DNA from: a virus
DNA: 32,290 nucleotides
IMG/VR virus record: IMGVR_UViG_3300020442_002483
Coordinates: 1 to 32,290 of that record
Direction: 5' to 3' (one strand)
Both the position numbers and the translations under genes were made by a program. Under the pieces are notes generated by a model. That model did no database searches and was not told the DNA's origin. It was given only the letters and a program-made list of their open reading frames with translations. Below are positions 7,569-17,033 of this stretch, in pieces. The first letter of the stretch is position 1; each line of letters opens with the position of its first letter.

Positions 7569-7785
7569 TTACTAAACTCCTGAGTAGGCCCTTGATTTCA
7601 CTAATATCATCCTTCATACTATCTAGTTCAGATTTAACCTTGTCCATTTCATTTTTTTGAGATCTACGACGATCTCTAGACTCAATGTATTTTTTGTATT
7701 CGGACATGTCGGTAGAAACTATTGCGTTTGATTGAGAGTCACGATAGAGGGCATGACTGCCCTCTACTGGTATTAAATCGCTCAT
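7558..7785 (-). CDS. Short coiled-coil protein
   Basis: The 75-residue product has an N-terminal segment MSDLIPVEGSHALYRDSQSN, then a basic cluster (ESRDRRRSQKNEMDK) and a C-terminal heptad-like helix (KVKSELDSMKDDISEIKGLL) predicted to form a coiled coil. The ATG at 7785 overlaps the TGA of the 2551-residue gene by 4 nt (ATGA), so translation is probably coupled. Similar short proteins are, as I recall, conserved in cyanophages next to the neck genes. Function is unknown; an assembly or linker role for the adjacent beta-rich protein is only a suggestion from context. Confidence 0.78.
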   Translation of the reverse strand: MSDLIPVEGSHALYRDSQSNAIVSTDMSEYKKYIESRDRRRSQKNEMDKVKSELDSMKDDISEIKGLLRSLVNGN

Positions 7786-10700
7786 GAGAGTGCAATAGTT
7801 CTGAACTCGCGAACTAGAGGCGGATATGCCTGATTTGTTGCAGTCATCATAATCTTAATCTTAAATCCGTTAAATTCTTTCAGATCTTCAATTGTAAACT
7901 CATATTCTTTAAAGTCATCTCTTCTCTGTGAGGGAGGAACAAACTTGTCAGGATGTCCAGAGTTGCTCTTAGGATCAATAACAATTCCATTCTCATCGAG
8001 ATTATCGAATCCTGGGAAGAGTTCATAACGAAGTTCGTTTTCAGGTACATCAGATCTGAATACAGCATATGCAACTCTAATATCCGATGTTGAAGCTCTG
8101 TTTGCTGAGAACATAACTTTAAGACCAGTTGCAGGAACTCTGAGACCTACATTCTTAGTTACGTATGTTGCTGAGTTGGGATCTTCACCAGCAATTTTAA
8201 CTCTAGCATCTGTTGCAAAATTGGTGACATTATCATCAATTCTGTTTGTAGTAAGAATTGCGCTAACACGATCGATGTCAATTACTGGTGATACATTGAC
8301 ATCATTGGAAACCATGTCACACTGCATATTAAGTGACTTGCTGCCAGGAAGTGAAGTAAGTTTGCTATCCTCATTCACCTTAGAAGCAACCATCCTAGGT
8401 GAAGTAAAGTAGTTTGAATCATTTAGTCTGATGGGAGAATATCCCTGATCAACGAACGATGTTTCGATACCACTTACACTTCTTGCACTGACAGTTCTAA
8501 CTCTAGAGTTGATTGAAGTACCCTTAGGAGTGATGGTTTGAACATTCGGAGTAAAGACTTCGTATTGAATGTTTTGCGAAGCCGTGACTCTAGACTCTCC
8601 TCCAGTTTTTGTGTCATCGAAGTAGAGACTTGGGAATCCACCACCACTATTTTCTCTATTGGTTCCGATAGCGACTGAATCGGAAGAGGTTTCTCCAGTG
8701 TCAACAGAGATGTAATAACCATCCATGGTAATTGGATGTACACCTTTGTTAGTTGTTTCAGAAAGATTATGAGTTTTGTTGATTCTTCTTAGAGAAACAT
8801 TATTGAACTCATACTTATAAACCAGGGAGTTAGTGGGATGAGTGAACGCAACCGTAGAGTCTTGTGCCCTTGTCACACCGGTAATGGTATTGCCCGAAAC
8901 ACCAGTGTATTTGATGATTTCATCAGATACCTTGAGATATCCAGGATTAGTTGATCCAACACCGACACCTTCAAATGAAGTAAAGGCAGTTCCTGCGCTG
9001 ATTGTAATATCAGCAGTGCTGTCTCTTCCATATGCATTTGAAAGAGTTGCAGGAGCAATATCACTTACGATACCATCAATCTTGACCAGGTTGTTGGATT
9101 CATGCATCGCGTGATTACGATGACGAACCTTGATAGTTTTACCGTCAAAGATAGGATCTACGGTGACTCCACCACTCTTGATGACTACATTTGATCCAGA
9201 TCCATTGATTTCGGATCTAATACCAGTGTTAGTGACATATGTCATACTAGAACCAGCAGCCACAAAGTCTCCCTGAACATTATCAAGGAACAGAGTATTG
9301 GTAAATCCAATTGAAACAATCGACATTGTTGCATTCTGACCAAGACCGTTCATTGAGGCGGTTGGAATACCAACAATATCACCGACCTTATATCCATCAC
9401 CACCATTAGTTACACTAATGAATCCACGAAGGGGTGCGAGATTATTTGGATCATTGTAGACGCTTGTTCCAGCAGCCACAGTGACTGATACCTCAAGACC
9501 AGATCCTGATCCAGTGATTGTATAAGGTTGAACACCCGTTGTCGTTGCAACTGTGTATCCAGTTCCAGGATTAATAACCAGAAGAGATTCTGTGGTAACT
9601 CCAACAGATCCACCTGTCCCGACCAGATTACCTATTCCACCAGAGATTCCGGATCCAGTTTGTGCGATAGAAACACCTGGAATGATGCGGGGATCAGCAG
9701 CAACACTAGATGATAGTCCGAGAGTTACTTTTCTCGAATATGCAACAAGAGGATTGGCAGACAGTTCAACTAGTTCGTTGTTGCCAACGTTCAATTCTGG
9801 GTTGAAGAAGTTTACCGTTCCAGTTGTTCCTGCCTCAAATTCAGCTTTATAGAGAGTAAATTTAAGATCCTCAAACTGTGAGGGGGACCAAGTTGATGCG
9901 TTCTGAGATTTAAACAAAGAACCAAGATAAGGTTGCTGAGTAATCAAAACCTTCTGAGACTCTGCTAATCCAGCAGTTGAAATATCTTCCTCACCAAGTC
10001 TGGAGATCCAAACGTTATATTCGAGAGAAGGTGAAATAACAATCAGAGCATATTCTTCACCACCCTCAAGGAATATTGGGGAATCAAATGTAAATCTAGT
10101 GGGTACAGAAGCGTCTGTAGAGACGTTGATTTGTGACGCGGGTAGATCTTTAACACTGAAAGGAATGATGGTTGTTGTAGGAGATCCTGTCCTTACAGTT
10201 CTAACTTGAACACCACAAGGAAGATTATCTGCATCTTTTGTTGAGAAGAAGAGATCAACACTTGTCAAGAAAATACCATTCGGTTCCGGAACACTAAACG
10301 TTTGTGCTAAGGGGTCAGACCAGCGTGTGATAACTCGCTGTTGAACAGTTGTGGTCGTTTCACTAATTACACCAGCATCTCTTCTATTAGTGACCCTCCT
10401 CTGAACATCAGTTAGAACACGATTATCAGTAAGATCTTCAGTTACAATCTCAGCATTTCTAGTGTTGATGATTGTTTCTTGAATTGTTTCAATAACACCA
10501 GAAGACTCATAGTTTCTTTCAACAGCTGTTGAAATAGTTCCAGGGACCAGAGAATTTACTGGAGAAGATGTAAACCTCAGGCTCTTAGTTCCAACTGTAA
10601 ACTGGGGATTTTCCTGAATCGTTGCATCAGGAATAAAGAATGATCCAAGAAGTGTTCCAATATTATCACTAATCAATCTTGTTCTTGTTACAGTTGCCTG

Positions 10701-13700
10701 AGCGCCACTTGTTTGTCCTCTGAGAGTCATGGTTCCATTGAGGAATCCATAGAATTGACCTTGAGGTTGAAGTTGCAAACTGAACGTATCAACGTTTAAA
10801 ATAGTAGACGTTGAGGTGTAAACACTTGAAATTGTTTGATCATCATCATATGGATTTGCAGTGAATACATCAGTCGGTGCATTGTAAGGACCATACTTAT
10901 GATCTTGAACTGCCACTCTAAACTGAGCGTAAGGAGTGGAAGCAAGTCTTGTGCCATTATCTAAGATTGTAGGTGTGGCGATAACGGTCTCTCCCACTTG
11001 GAAAGTACCATTATCCATGGTCACTTCAAGTAATTTGGGGAAACAGAATTTAGAAACATCCTCACCCTCAAAGAAGGGGTAAATCTGAGTTCTTGGTTTT
11101 ACCTTAGTGATTACAAATTCAATATTTCTAGATCTCATAAAGGGAAGATTTTCCCTGTCAACAACACGATCACCGAGAGATTCGGAATCAATTCTTTCTA
11201 CAACTCTTGTATTAAGACCAGTTCTGGATTGATTAGTTCTAGTTGTAGTTTCTTCGTTAGTTACTTCAACACGAATTTCCTGAGCAGTAACTTCTACATC
11301 TCGGAAGAACCATTGGCTAGGAGCTCCCCATCCACGATTACCAGCAACATCAATTGTTCTGGGTACATCACCAGTTCTTTGAGTTCTGGTTTCATTCGTA
11401 ATTACTGTAGCAACATCGACTCCAATCCAATCAGTTTGCCATGCGTTCCAAACAGTTGAAACAAGACCAGTGTTTTCATCAGCACCGAGTTCGCGAACAG
11501 TATCTTCAAAATCACCTTCAACAGTTACTTGTTGAGCATCAATTCTTCTAGTATCAACCCAAACATCAGAGGATGGATTGAGTTCCAGTTCACCTCTCCA
11601 GAAAATGACAGCGAAAGGCTGGACATTTTCTGTTCTTGAAGCAAATACGTTTTCGACAAACTTTACCTCATCATAATCAAGAGTGATGAGATCTCCAGTT
11701 CTGCGACAACCATTTCCAACCAGGTCTGTTGCAAACGCAAAATCTTGAGTAGAGTCTGCAGTTTGGCCAATTCCAATAATCGAATTAGTTCCGAGAAGAA
11801 GATCGATCGCTGTTGTATAATGAGATGGTCTCATCTCGCCAAGATTTCTATCAATGGATGCATTGAAATCTGGATCTCTGCGGCTTTGAGCAGTTTTATT
11901 TTTAAAGTTATCTACAAGGAAACCACACTTAAATCTATCAAGTCCATCAGCGTCCTTGATAGACATATTTTTGGTATCAGACTCAAGAAGTGAGAGAGCT
12001 GTGTAATATTCAAGGTTTTTAACTCTCTGATCAATTCTACCAATATCGGACATCCGATATCTCTTGTAAGACTTGAGAAGAGTTTTTACTTGATCTGCCT
12101 CATAAGTGTATGAGGGGACAAACATTGTTCCAATATCAAGAGCACCATTAATTGCTTGTGGTGGAACAGGTTCCTCCGCAGGAGTTCCGAGTTGAATCTG
12201 AAAAGATCCGTTAGTTGTGAGGAACAACCTATCAATTCTAGGTAGATAATAATCAAAAGTCAGAGTTAAAGTTTCATCATCTGAAAGAATATGAGGCGCA
12301 GATTGTCCGCCAGTTGTGAATGATCTGCCATCAAATTCAAAAGGAGATCTGGTGGCACCCGTAAGAGTAAAACTAGAAACTCTAGGTCGAACATCAATAT
12401 AGTCAGTTAACCTATCAGTAAACCGTTTATCGAGATAGAAGATGTCATTATCAAAACGATCTGCATCATAACTCTTAACGGTGAATACATCACCTTCATC
12501 AGAGGTAGGAACGTCATAATGATGATAAACAATTTTCAGTCTTCTAGATGGTTCTACCTCTCCCTTTCTTCTAATAATCCTACCATAGTCATAGAAAGAA
12601 GGTCTTTGTCCAGTATCAACAATATATTTCTCAAGAATATTTCTATCACCAACCGTAAATGCGGTTACTGTTGCTTGAATTCCTGAAGTTTGGAATGTGA
12701 TTACATCTCCAATTTGAACCTTAGCAGAATTGACATATGAAATTCCAATCTTTGTTGAGGTTGTAGCTTCAACAACTAAACCAACAGATCCAGTTGATGT
12801 AATAAATTCTTCTCCAAGAACCAAATCTGCAGTAGTAGCATTTGGACCAGACAATGAAGTCATGGTCACAGACGGAAGATCTGGGTTATTGGTATCATTA
12901 GATTCATAAACGCCAAGAACCCTTACAACATCAGGAACATTCAAACAAATTTCTTCGTCTTCGACGCGAGTACCATAAAATTCACCAAAGGTGAGTCCAT
13001 TATCAAGACTAGTTACTCCTGCTCCAGCACCCTCTTTTCTGGAGTTGTTTATAACAACTGAAGAAAGTTTAAATTGCTTTTCTTTTGAAGAAGGATTAGA
13101 CTTCTTGAGAGTTACGTCAACTCGCGCTTGAGTGTCAGCAGATCTTGAAAGATTCTTGAACTCAAGAGTGCTTGAGGTAGCATTGATCTTAACCTGATCA
13201 GAGGTCAAAGGTTCGTGAGATCCATCACCGTATGAGATGACATATCTCGTAGCCGTAAAAGGCATATATGAGAAATCAGATCCAATATCAAATTGAGAAG
13301 CAGCAATCTCACTATTTGAAATAGTTACGTTCCTAAACTGTTTCTTAACAATAAGAGAAGAGTTGAGAATATCAATATCGGCAACGTTATTTTTCGGCAA
13401 TTTAGTAAGCAAAGTATTGCCAGCAATGAGTTTACTGTCAATAGAACGAATTGCCAATGCTTGTGTTTCTACCGCAGATCCGGGGAGCGATCCGTTGAAT
13501 ACTCCTGATACAGATGTGGCTGCTGCAACAACAACCTCATTTCCATTATCAGAAACAGATGTAACTCTGTTGAGGTTGAGATCGTTATTTCCACCGGGAT
13601 ATGAAATATAGTTACCAGTGGTAATGATTCCAGCAAAGTTATTACCTGGACTGGTGATCGTAGCAGCTGCACCAGATGCTGCCGTGATATTAAAGGTAGG

Positions 13701-15437
13701 AGCACCTCCAATAAAACTATCAGCAACAGGAACAACACCCTTAGTTAACTTGAGGTCAGCGTTGAAAGTTTGTCCGACGCCAGGATTTGATTGTACTGAG
13801 AATACATCATTAAGACCAAAGTCTCTAATCGTTTCAACAACGTGACCAGTTACGTTTCCATTTACTTTGATTGATTCATCTTTTACAAATGAACCACCAT
13901 TACAATAAACAGTAATTGAGTTCGCATTAGTAGCAGCACTTACCAAGAAAGCTTCCGCACCACTTGATTGACCAGTAATTCTCGTGGGAACGGTAAGAGT
14001 GATACCTGTGCTTAATCCAAGAGTGGTATGTGTTTGAATATCAAATAGACGCAGATCCCACTCATTAGACTCTTGTTGAGTTCCTTGGAGGTTTACCGAC
14101 TCTGGGCTAAAGTTATAAACACGTGCCTTTCCGATTTCAGTTCCTGCAGCAGTGGCACTGTTTACACCAACTCTTTGATCCCTGAGAGACACAATAGAAG
14201 TTGTGCCAAGACCTACATTAGGAGCACCAAAAACTCTATTGGTAATGATTTGAACACCTGTATTATAGTCAATTCCTACTGATGAAGCAGTTCCAGTTGT
14301 TCTTGCTTTAGGAACATCAAGATTCGTATTACTAATAGTTTCAACATCATAACCACGAACATATGCCTTACCAGGACTGATCTGATAGGTCATCAAATCG
14401 CTAGAAGGTGTATTGCCATCCTGGGTCAGTTGTCCAGGAACATAAACACCCTTGTTACCTTTTCTATCATTCAGAGTTTCTTTTGCTTTTACTCTGAAAG
14501 GTTTGACATAGTAATTTCCAGACTCATCAAAGGTCCTCTTTGCAAGGGCATCTCGAATACCAGAATACTGAGCATCGTCTTGAAAGAACTGCTTCTGGCC
14601 GTTAACCAGACGCATAATTTCGACAAAGTTTTCATCATTCAGTTCATCAAGTTCTCTCTTTGAAAGAACTGCACTAATTTGTAGTCTATCTGCACCAGGT
14701 GCTGTGAAATTATTAAATCCCTGGGCATTATCATAGAGAGAATCGTCTTCCCCCGCTTGAACGATTCTTTCTACTACAGACAGACCAACTCTATAAGATG
14801 GTGTATTTGTATATTGATCAAGGATGAGAGTTTGCTCAGCAACTCTTACAAAATTACCTCTAAGGAAATATACACCTTCTGTAATTCTTACTGCACTACC
14901 AGTAGAAGTTGCATTTGACGGAATTGCATTAGCAAAACCTTCATTTGCGGAAATAACTGTGGTGGAATATGTGAGAGAAGAAAGAGTAAGTAAAGTCTCT
15001 CCATCTCTAAAGACTTGGCCAGTAAAATCTTTAGATGACTTTTCATATTGAACATAAAAAGTCAGATTTCCATTATCAGACTCTCCCTCGGTGATATAAT
15101 CTACAACTTTTGCAGTAACACCAGTTACTTCACCTTGAATTCTTTGTCCAACTAATTTTTCTGCATATAGAGATACTGGAATACCAAAATATGATGCTTC
15201 AACCTGTACAGCATAGTATGAGTCTTGATAAGAAAGTTGACCGGGGATTACTTTAGATCCCTCTCTAAAAATATGGTCTCCAAACTTTTCAATCTGATTC
15301 TGAAGAATCGATTGTAGAGTTGTTAGTTCTCTTGCCTGAATAGGATACCCTGGTTTGAAGAGAACGCGATGAAAATCATTACTAGGCGAAAAATCGTCAA
15401 AGTAAGGACTAACGTTGAGATTCGTTTCCTGGGGCAT
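7782..15437 (-). CDS. Giant DUF4815-type baseplate/tail-fibre protein
   Basis: The 2551-residue product begins MPQETNLNVSPYFDDFSPSN, then FHRVLFKPGYPIQARELTTL and QSILQNQIEKFG, the hallmark of DUF4815-type phage tail proteins. Family-like stretches reappear at about 930-1220 (LEKYIVDTGQRPSFYDYGRI, IGRIDQRVKNLEYYTALSLL, LDRFKCGFLVDNFKN), 1430-1475 (PFMRSRNIEFVITKVKPRTQ), 1695-1870 (DPLAQTFSVPEPNGIFLTSV) and 2330-2551 (the C-terminal domain with SPVIDIDRVSAIL). Between them sit GxGY units at about 1945-2035 and an E-I-I-K-Y-T module at about 2150-2210. Its place after gp8 corresponds to T4 gp9-gp12, so it probably forms the outer baseplate or fibre-attachment structure; the T4 counterpart may be gp10, which I cannot prove. 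The ATG is 4 nt after the gp8 stop, with an AAGAAG purine run immediately before it. Confidence 0.88.
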   Translation of the reverse strand: MPQETNLNVSPYFDDFSPSNDFHRVLFKPGYPIQARELTTLQSILQNQIEKFGDHIFREGSKVIPGQLSYQDSYYAVQVEASYFGIPVSLYAEKLVGQRIQGEVTGVTAKVVDYITEGESDNGNLTFYVQYEKSSKDFTGQVFRDGETLLTLSSLTYSTTVISANEGFANAIPSNATSTGSAVRITEGVYFLRGNFVRVAEQTLILDQYTNTPSYRVGLSVVERIVQAGEDDSLYDNAQGFNNFTAPGADRLQISAVLSKRELDELNDENFVEIMRLVNGQKQFFQDDAQYSGIRDALAKRTFDESGNYYVKPFRVKAKETLNDRKGNKGVYVPGQLTQDGNTPSSDLMTYQISPGKAYVRGYDVETISNTNLDVPKARTTGTASSVGIDYNTGVQIITNRVFGAPNVGLGTTSIVSLRDQRVGVNSATAAGTEIGKARVYNFSPESVNLQGTQQESNEWDLRLFDIQTHTTLGLSTGITLTVPTRITGQSSGAEAFLVSAATNANSITVYCNGGSFVKDESIKVNGNVTGHVVETIRDFGLNDVFSVQSNPGVGQTFNADLKLTKGVVPVADSFIGGAPTFNITAASGAAATITSPGNNFAGIITTGNYISYPGGNNDLNLNRVTSVSDNGNEVVVAAATSVSGVFNGSLPGSAVETQALAIRSIDSKLIAGNTLLTKLPKNNVADIDILNSSLIVKKQFRNVTISNSEIAASQFDIGSDFSYMPFTATRYVISYGDGSHEPLTSDQVKINATSSTLEFKNLSRSADTQARVDVTLKKSNPSSKEKQFKLSSVVINNSRKEGAGAGVTSLDNGLTFGEFYGTRVEDEEICLNVPDVVRVLGVYESNDTNNPDLPSVTMTSLSGPNATTADLVLGEEFITSTGSVGLVVEATTSTKIGISYVNSAKVQIGDVITFQTSGIQATVTAFTVGDRNILEKYIVDTGQRPSFYDYGRIIRRKGEVEPSRRLKIVYHHYDVPTSDEGDVFTVKSYDADRFDNDIFYLDKRFTDRLTDYIDVRPRVSSFTLTGATRSPFEFDGRSFTTGGQSAPHILSDDETLTLTFDYYLPRIDRLFLTTNGSFQIQLGTPAEEPVPPQAINGALDIGTMFVPSYTYEADQVKTLLKSYKRYRMSDIGRIDQRVKNLEYYTALSLLESDTKNMSIKDADGLDRFKCGFLVDNFKNKTAQSRRDPDFNASIDRNLGEMRPSHYTTAIDLLLGTNSIIGIGQTADSTQDFAFATDLVGNGCRRTGDLITLDYDEVKFVENVFASRTENVQPFAVIFWRGELELNPSSDVWVDTRRIDAQQVTVEGDFEDTVRELGADENTGLVSTVWNAWQTDWIGVDVATVITNETRTQRTGDVPRTIDVAGNRGWGAPSQWFFRDVEVTAQEIRVEVTNEETTTRTNQSRTGLNTRVVERIDSESLGDRVVDRENLPFMRSRNIEFVITKVKPRTQIYPFFEGEDVSKFCFPKLLEVTMDNGTFQVGETVIATPTILDNGTRLASTPYAQFRVAVQDHKYGPYNAPTDVFTANPYDDDQTISSVYTSTSTILNVDTFSLQLQPQGQFYGFLNGTMTLRGQTSGAQATVTRTRLISDNIGTLLGSFFIPDATIQENPQFTVGTKSLRFTSSPVNSLVPGTISTAVERNYESSGVIETIQETIINTRNAEIVTEDLTDNRVLTDVQRRVTNRRDAGVISETTTTVQQRVITRWSDPLAQTFSVPEPNGIFLTSVDLFFSTKDADNLPCGVQVRTVRTGSPTTTIIPFSVKDLPASQINVSTDASVPTRFTFDSPIFLEGGEEYALIVISPSLEYNVWISRLGEEDISTAGLAESQKVLITQQPYLGSLFKSQNASTWSPSQFEDLKFTLYKAEFEAGTTGTVNFFNPELNVGNNELVELSANPLVAYSRKVTLGLSSSVAADPRIIPGVSIAQTGSGISGGIGNLVGTGGSVGVTTESLLVINPGTGYTVATTTGVQPYTITGSGSGLEVSVTVAAGTSVYNDPNNLAPLRGFISVTNGGDGYKVGDIVGIPTASMNGLGQNATMSIVSIGFTNTLFLDNVQGDFVAAGSSMTYVTNTGIRSEINGSGSNVVIKSGGVTVDPIFDGKTIKVRHRNHAMHESNNLVKIDGIVSDIAPATLSNAYGRDSTADITISAGTAFTSFEGVGVGSTNPGYLKVSDEIIKYTGVSGNTITGVTRAQDSTVAFTHPTNSLVYKYEFNNVSLRRINKTHNLSETTNKGVHPITMDGYYISVDTGETSSDSVAIGTNRENSGGGFPSLYFDDTKTGGESRVTASQNIQYEVFTPNVQTITPKGTSINSRVRTVSARSVSGIETSFVDQGYSPIRLNDSNYFTSPRMVASKVNEDSKLTSLPGSKSLNMQCDMVSNDVNVSPVIDIDRVSAILTTNRIDDNVTNFATDARVKIAGEDPNSATYVTKNVGLRVPATGLKVMFSANRASTSDIRVAYAVFRSDVPENELRYELFPGFDNLDENGIVIDPKSNSGHPDKFVPPSQRRDDFKEYEFTIEDLKEFNGFKIKIMMTATNQAYPPLVREFRTIALS

Positions 15438-15441
15438 CTTC

Positions 15442-17007
15442 TTAGAACTCTACAATGATTTTGATATCTTCTTTTTGGTTAGAGGATCTAGTAATAGAAG
15501 CTCTATTGTCAACGTATACAATCTCTCCCGAGTATGGATTGACCTCTGGCGGAGCAACACCTTGAGTAAATGTCATACCAAGATTATACGTCTTACTATT
15601 TATTACGGTGGTGATACCGGTATAATCTAAGTCAATATTCAAATTGACTGATCCACCTTGAATAACGGTTGTTCCACCAGTTCCAGGAGAGGCAGTAAAA
15701 TCAAAAAGTTCAAATCCAAAATCAGGATTTGTTTTTGCTGTTCCAGCTGTTGTGTATCCAGCAACAGAACTATCTTGCCAATACTTCAGAACTCTGGTGT
15801 TTGCATCCCAGGAAATGACTTGACCAACCGCAGTTGATCCGACACCAACTGTTTGGCGAATTCTAGAGTCATTTGTAAAAGTAGCTGCTGTGACACCAGA
15901 TCCCGTAAGTCTGATTGCATAGACAGCACTCGCTTGAGTCTTTGTCAAAATAGAGTCAGATCCATATGATGTGGGATCTTTGACAAGACCAACACGTGCA
16001 AACTGGTTACCAGTTACAAAGTCAGGATCAGACTCATCATTCTCAATTCTAGAATAGATGAGAACACGAGTGGCACCAAGTTCTCTATAAACGTCAGCAC
16101 CATGTCCTCCCTGAGGAGGAATCAGAACGGTAAATGATGCGTCAGTGCTTCCAGAGGTGTTCGTAACGCCAGCTGCTTCTAAGTCAACGGTTCCGTATGT
16201 GTAGTTGTCTCCACCAGACGTTACACTGATTGTTTGAATCTGTCCGGAGGAATTAACATCTACTGAACACTTTGCACCAGTTCCGTTTCCTTTGATAGGA
16301 ACATCTGTGTAAGTAGCAGCATTACCGTAACCTGCTCCTCTGTTGTTAATGATAATCTTTTTCAACTGATTACCAGAGAGAGCAGCATTTCCCCTCACTG
16401 AAGCGATATTCGCATTTGTGGAGGTTGCCCAGTCATCAGGAACGGGAATAAAGTTTGTTGATTCAAACTTTACAAGATCTCCAGGATTGATGGTGTAAAG
16501 ATACTTCCAGAGATATCCGTCACCACTAGTGCCAGCTGCTTTAGGTTCTAAGTCAGTATGAACAGGTTCATCAAGAGATGGTTTGCCAAGAAGATTATCA
16601 GGATCAGTTCCATTTGCGATGCAGATATAAACTCTGAAATCGCTATTCATTACATAAAAGTTTGAACCATAGAGGTTTGACGAACCGGTCTGCGCTGCGG
16701 TGTTGTTCCTACTATAGTCGTGTCTATAATAATCGTAAGAGTTTCCTGATACCCAGGTTAACTTACGAATCACTCTCTTTACATCACCAGCATTGATTTT
16801 TTTCAATGCGATCATGGTATCCCAATACCTATCTTCCTCTAGGAAAGAATCAATCGGATCCGGAGTATTGGTATTCCAGTCCGACTGAACATCCGTTGCG
16901 TTCGGAAGATTAATAAAACTATAATAACTATTCGTGGTCGTCTTGACCCCTGCCGCAAAGTTTGCAGCGTTCAAAATACGCAATTGATCAGTGATAATCG
17001 CAGACAT
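15442..17007 (-). CDS. 8: Baseplate wedge protein gp8
   Basis: The 521-residue product matches the cyanophage form of T4 gp8 (334 residues), the wedge protein that bridges gp7 and gp10. Features are the N-terminal MSAIITDQLRILNAANFAAG, then DVKRVIRKLTWVSGNSYDYY, FYVMNSDFRVYICIANG, TSGDGYLWKYLYTINPGDLV and the C-terminal PYSGEIVYVDNRASITRSSN followed by QKEDIKIIVEF. The extra length includes a GxGY-type insertion at about 215-282 (IIINNRGAGYGNAATYTDV, then ISVTSGGDNYTYGTVDL) and beta-rich material at about 360-460. The ATG at 17007 follows a 21-nt gap with an AAAGGA element and an ACTAAATA box. An AATAAATA sequence inside its 3' part may be a promoter for the next gene. Confidence 0.9.
   Translation of the reverse strand: MSAIITDQLRILNAANFAAGVKTTTNSYYSFINLPNATDVQSDWNTNTPDPIDSFLEEDRYWDTMIALKKINAGDVKRVIRKLTWVSGNSYDYYRHDYSRNNTAAQTGSSNLYGSNFYVMNSDFRVYICIANGTDPDNLLGKPSLDEPVHTDLEPKAAGTSGDGYLWKYLYTINPGDLVKFESTNFIPVPDDWATSTNANIASVRGNAALSGNQLKKIIINNRGAGYGNAATYTDVPIKGNGTGAKCSVDVNSSGQIQTISVTSGGDNYTYGTVDLEAAGVTNTSGSTDASFTVLIPPQGGHGADVYRELGATRVLIYSRIENDESDPDFVTGNQFARVGLVKDPTSYGSDSILTKTQASAVYAIRLTGSGVTAATFTNDSRIRQTVGVGSTAVGQVISWDANTRVLKYWQDSSVAGYTTAGTAKTNPDFGFELFDFTASPGTGGTTVIQGGSVNLNIDLDYTGITTVINSKTYNLGMTFTQGVAPPEVNPYSGEIVYVDNRASITRSSNQKEDIKIIVEF
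15597..15604 (-). promoter_or_regulatory. Possible internal late promoter box AATAAATA
   Basis: The minus strand reads AATAAATA inside the end of gp8, about 159 nt before the ATG of the 2551-residue gene. It matches NATAAATA fully but lies in coding sequence, so it may be chance. It is the only TAAATA core I noticed on the minus strand outside the gaps. Confidence 0.25.
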
Positions 17008-17025
17008 CTCTGGCCTTTTTTCCTT

Positions 17026-17033
17026 TATTTAGT
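17026..17033 (-). promoter_or_regulatory. Possible late promoter box ACTAAATA
   Basis: The minus strand reads ACTAAATA, 18 nt before the gp8 ATG and overlapping the TAA stop of the 4086-codon gene. The TAAATA core is kept; one position differs from NATAAATA. Confidence 0.4.

Noticed and set aside
7782-7785. Possible programmed frameshift joining the 2551-residue gene to the 75-residue gene
   Set aside because: The junction is an ordinary ATGA stop-start overlap. No slippery heptamer was noticed just before it, and the small protein has its own coherent start.
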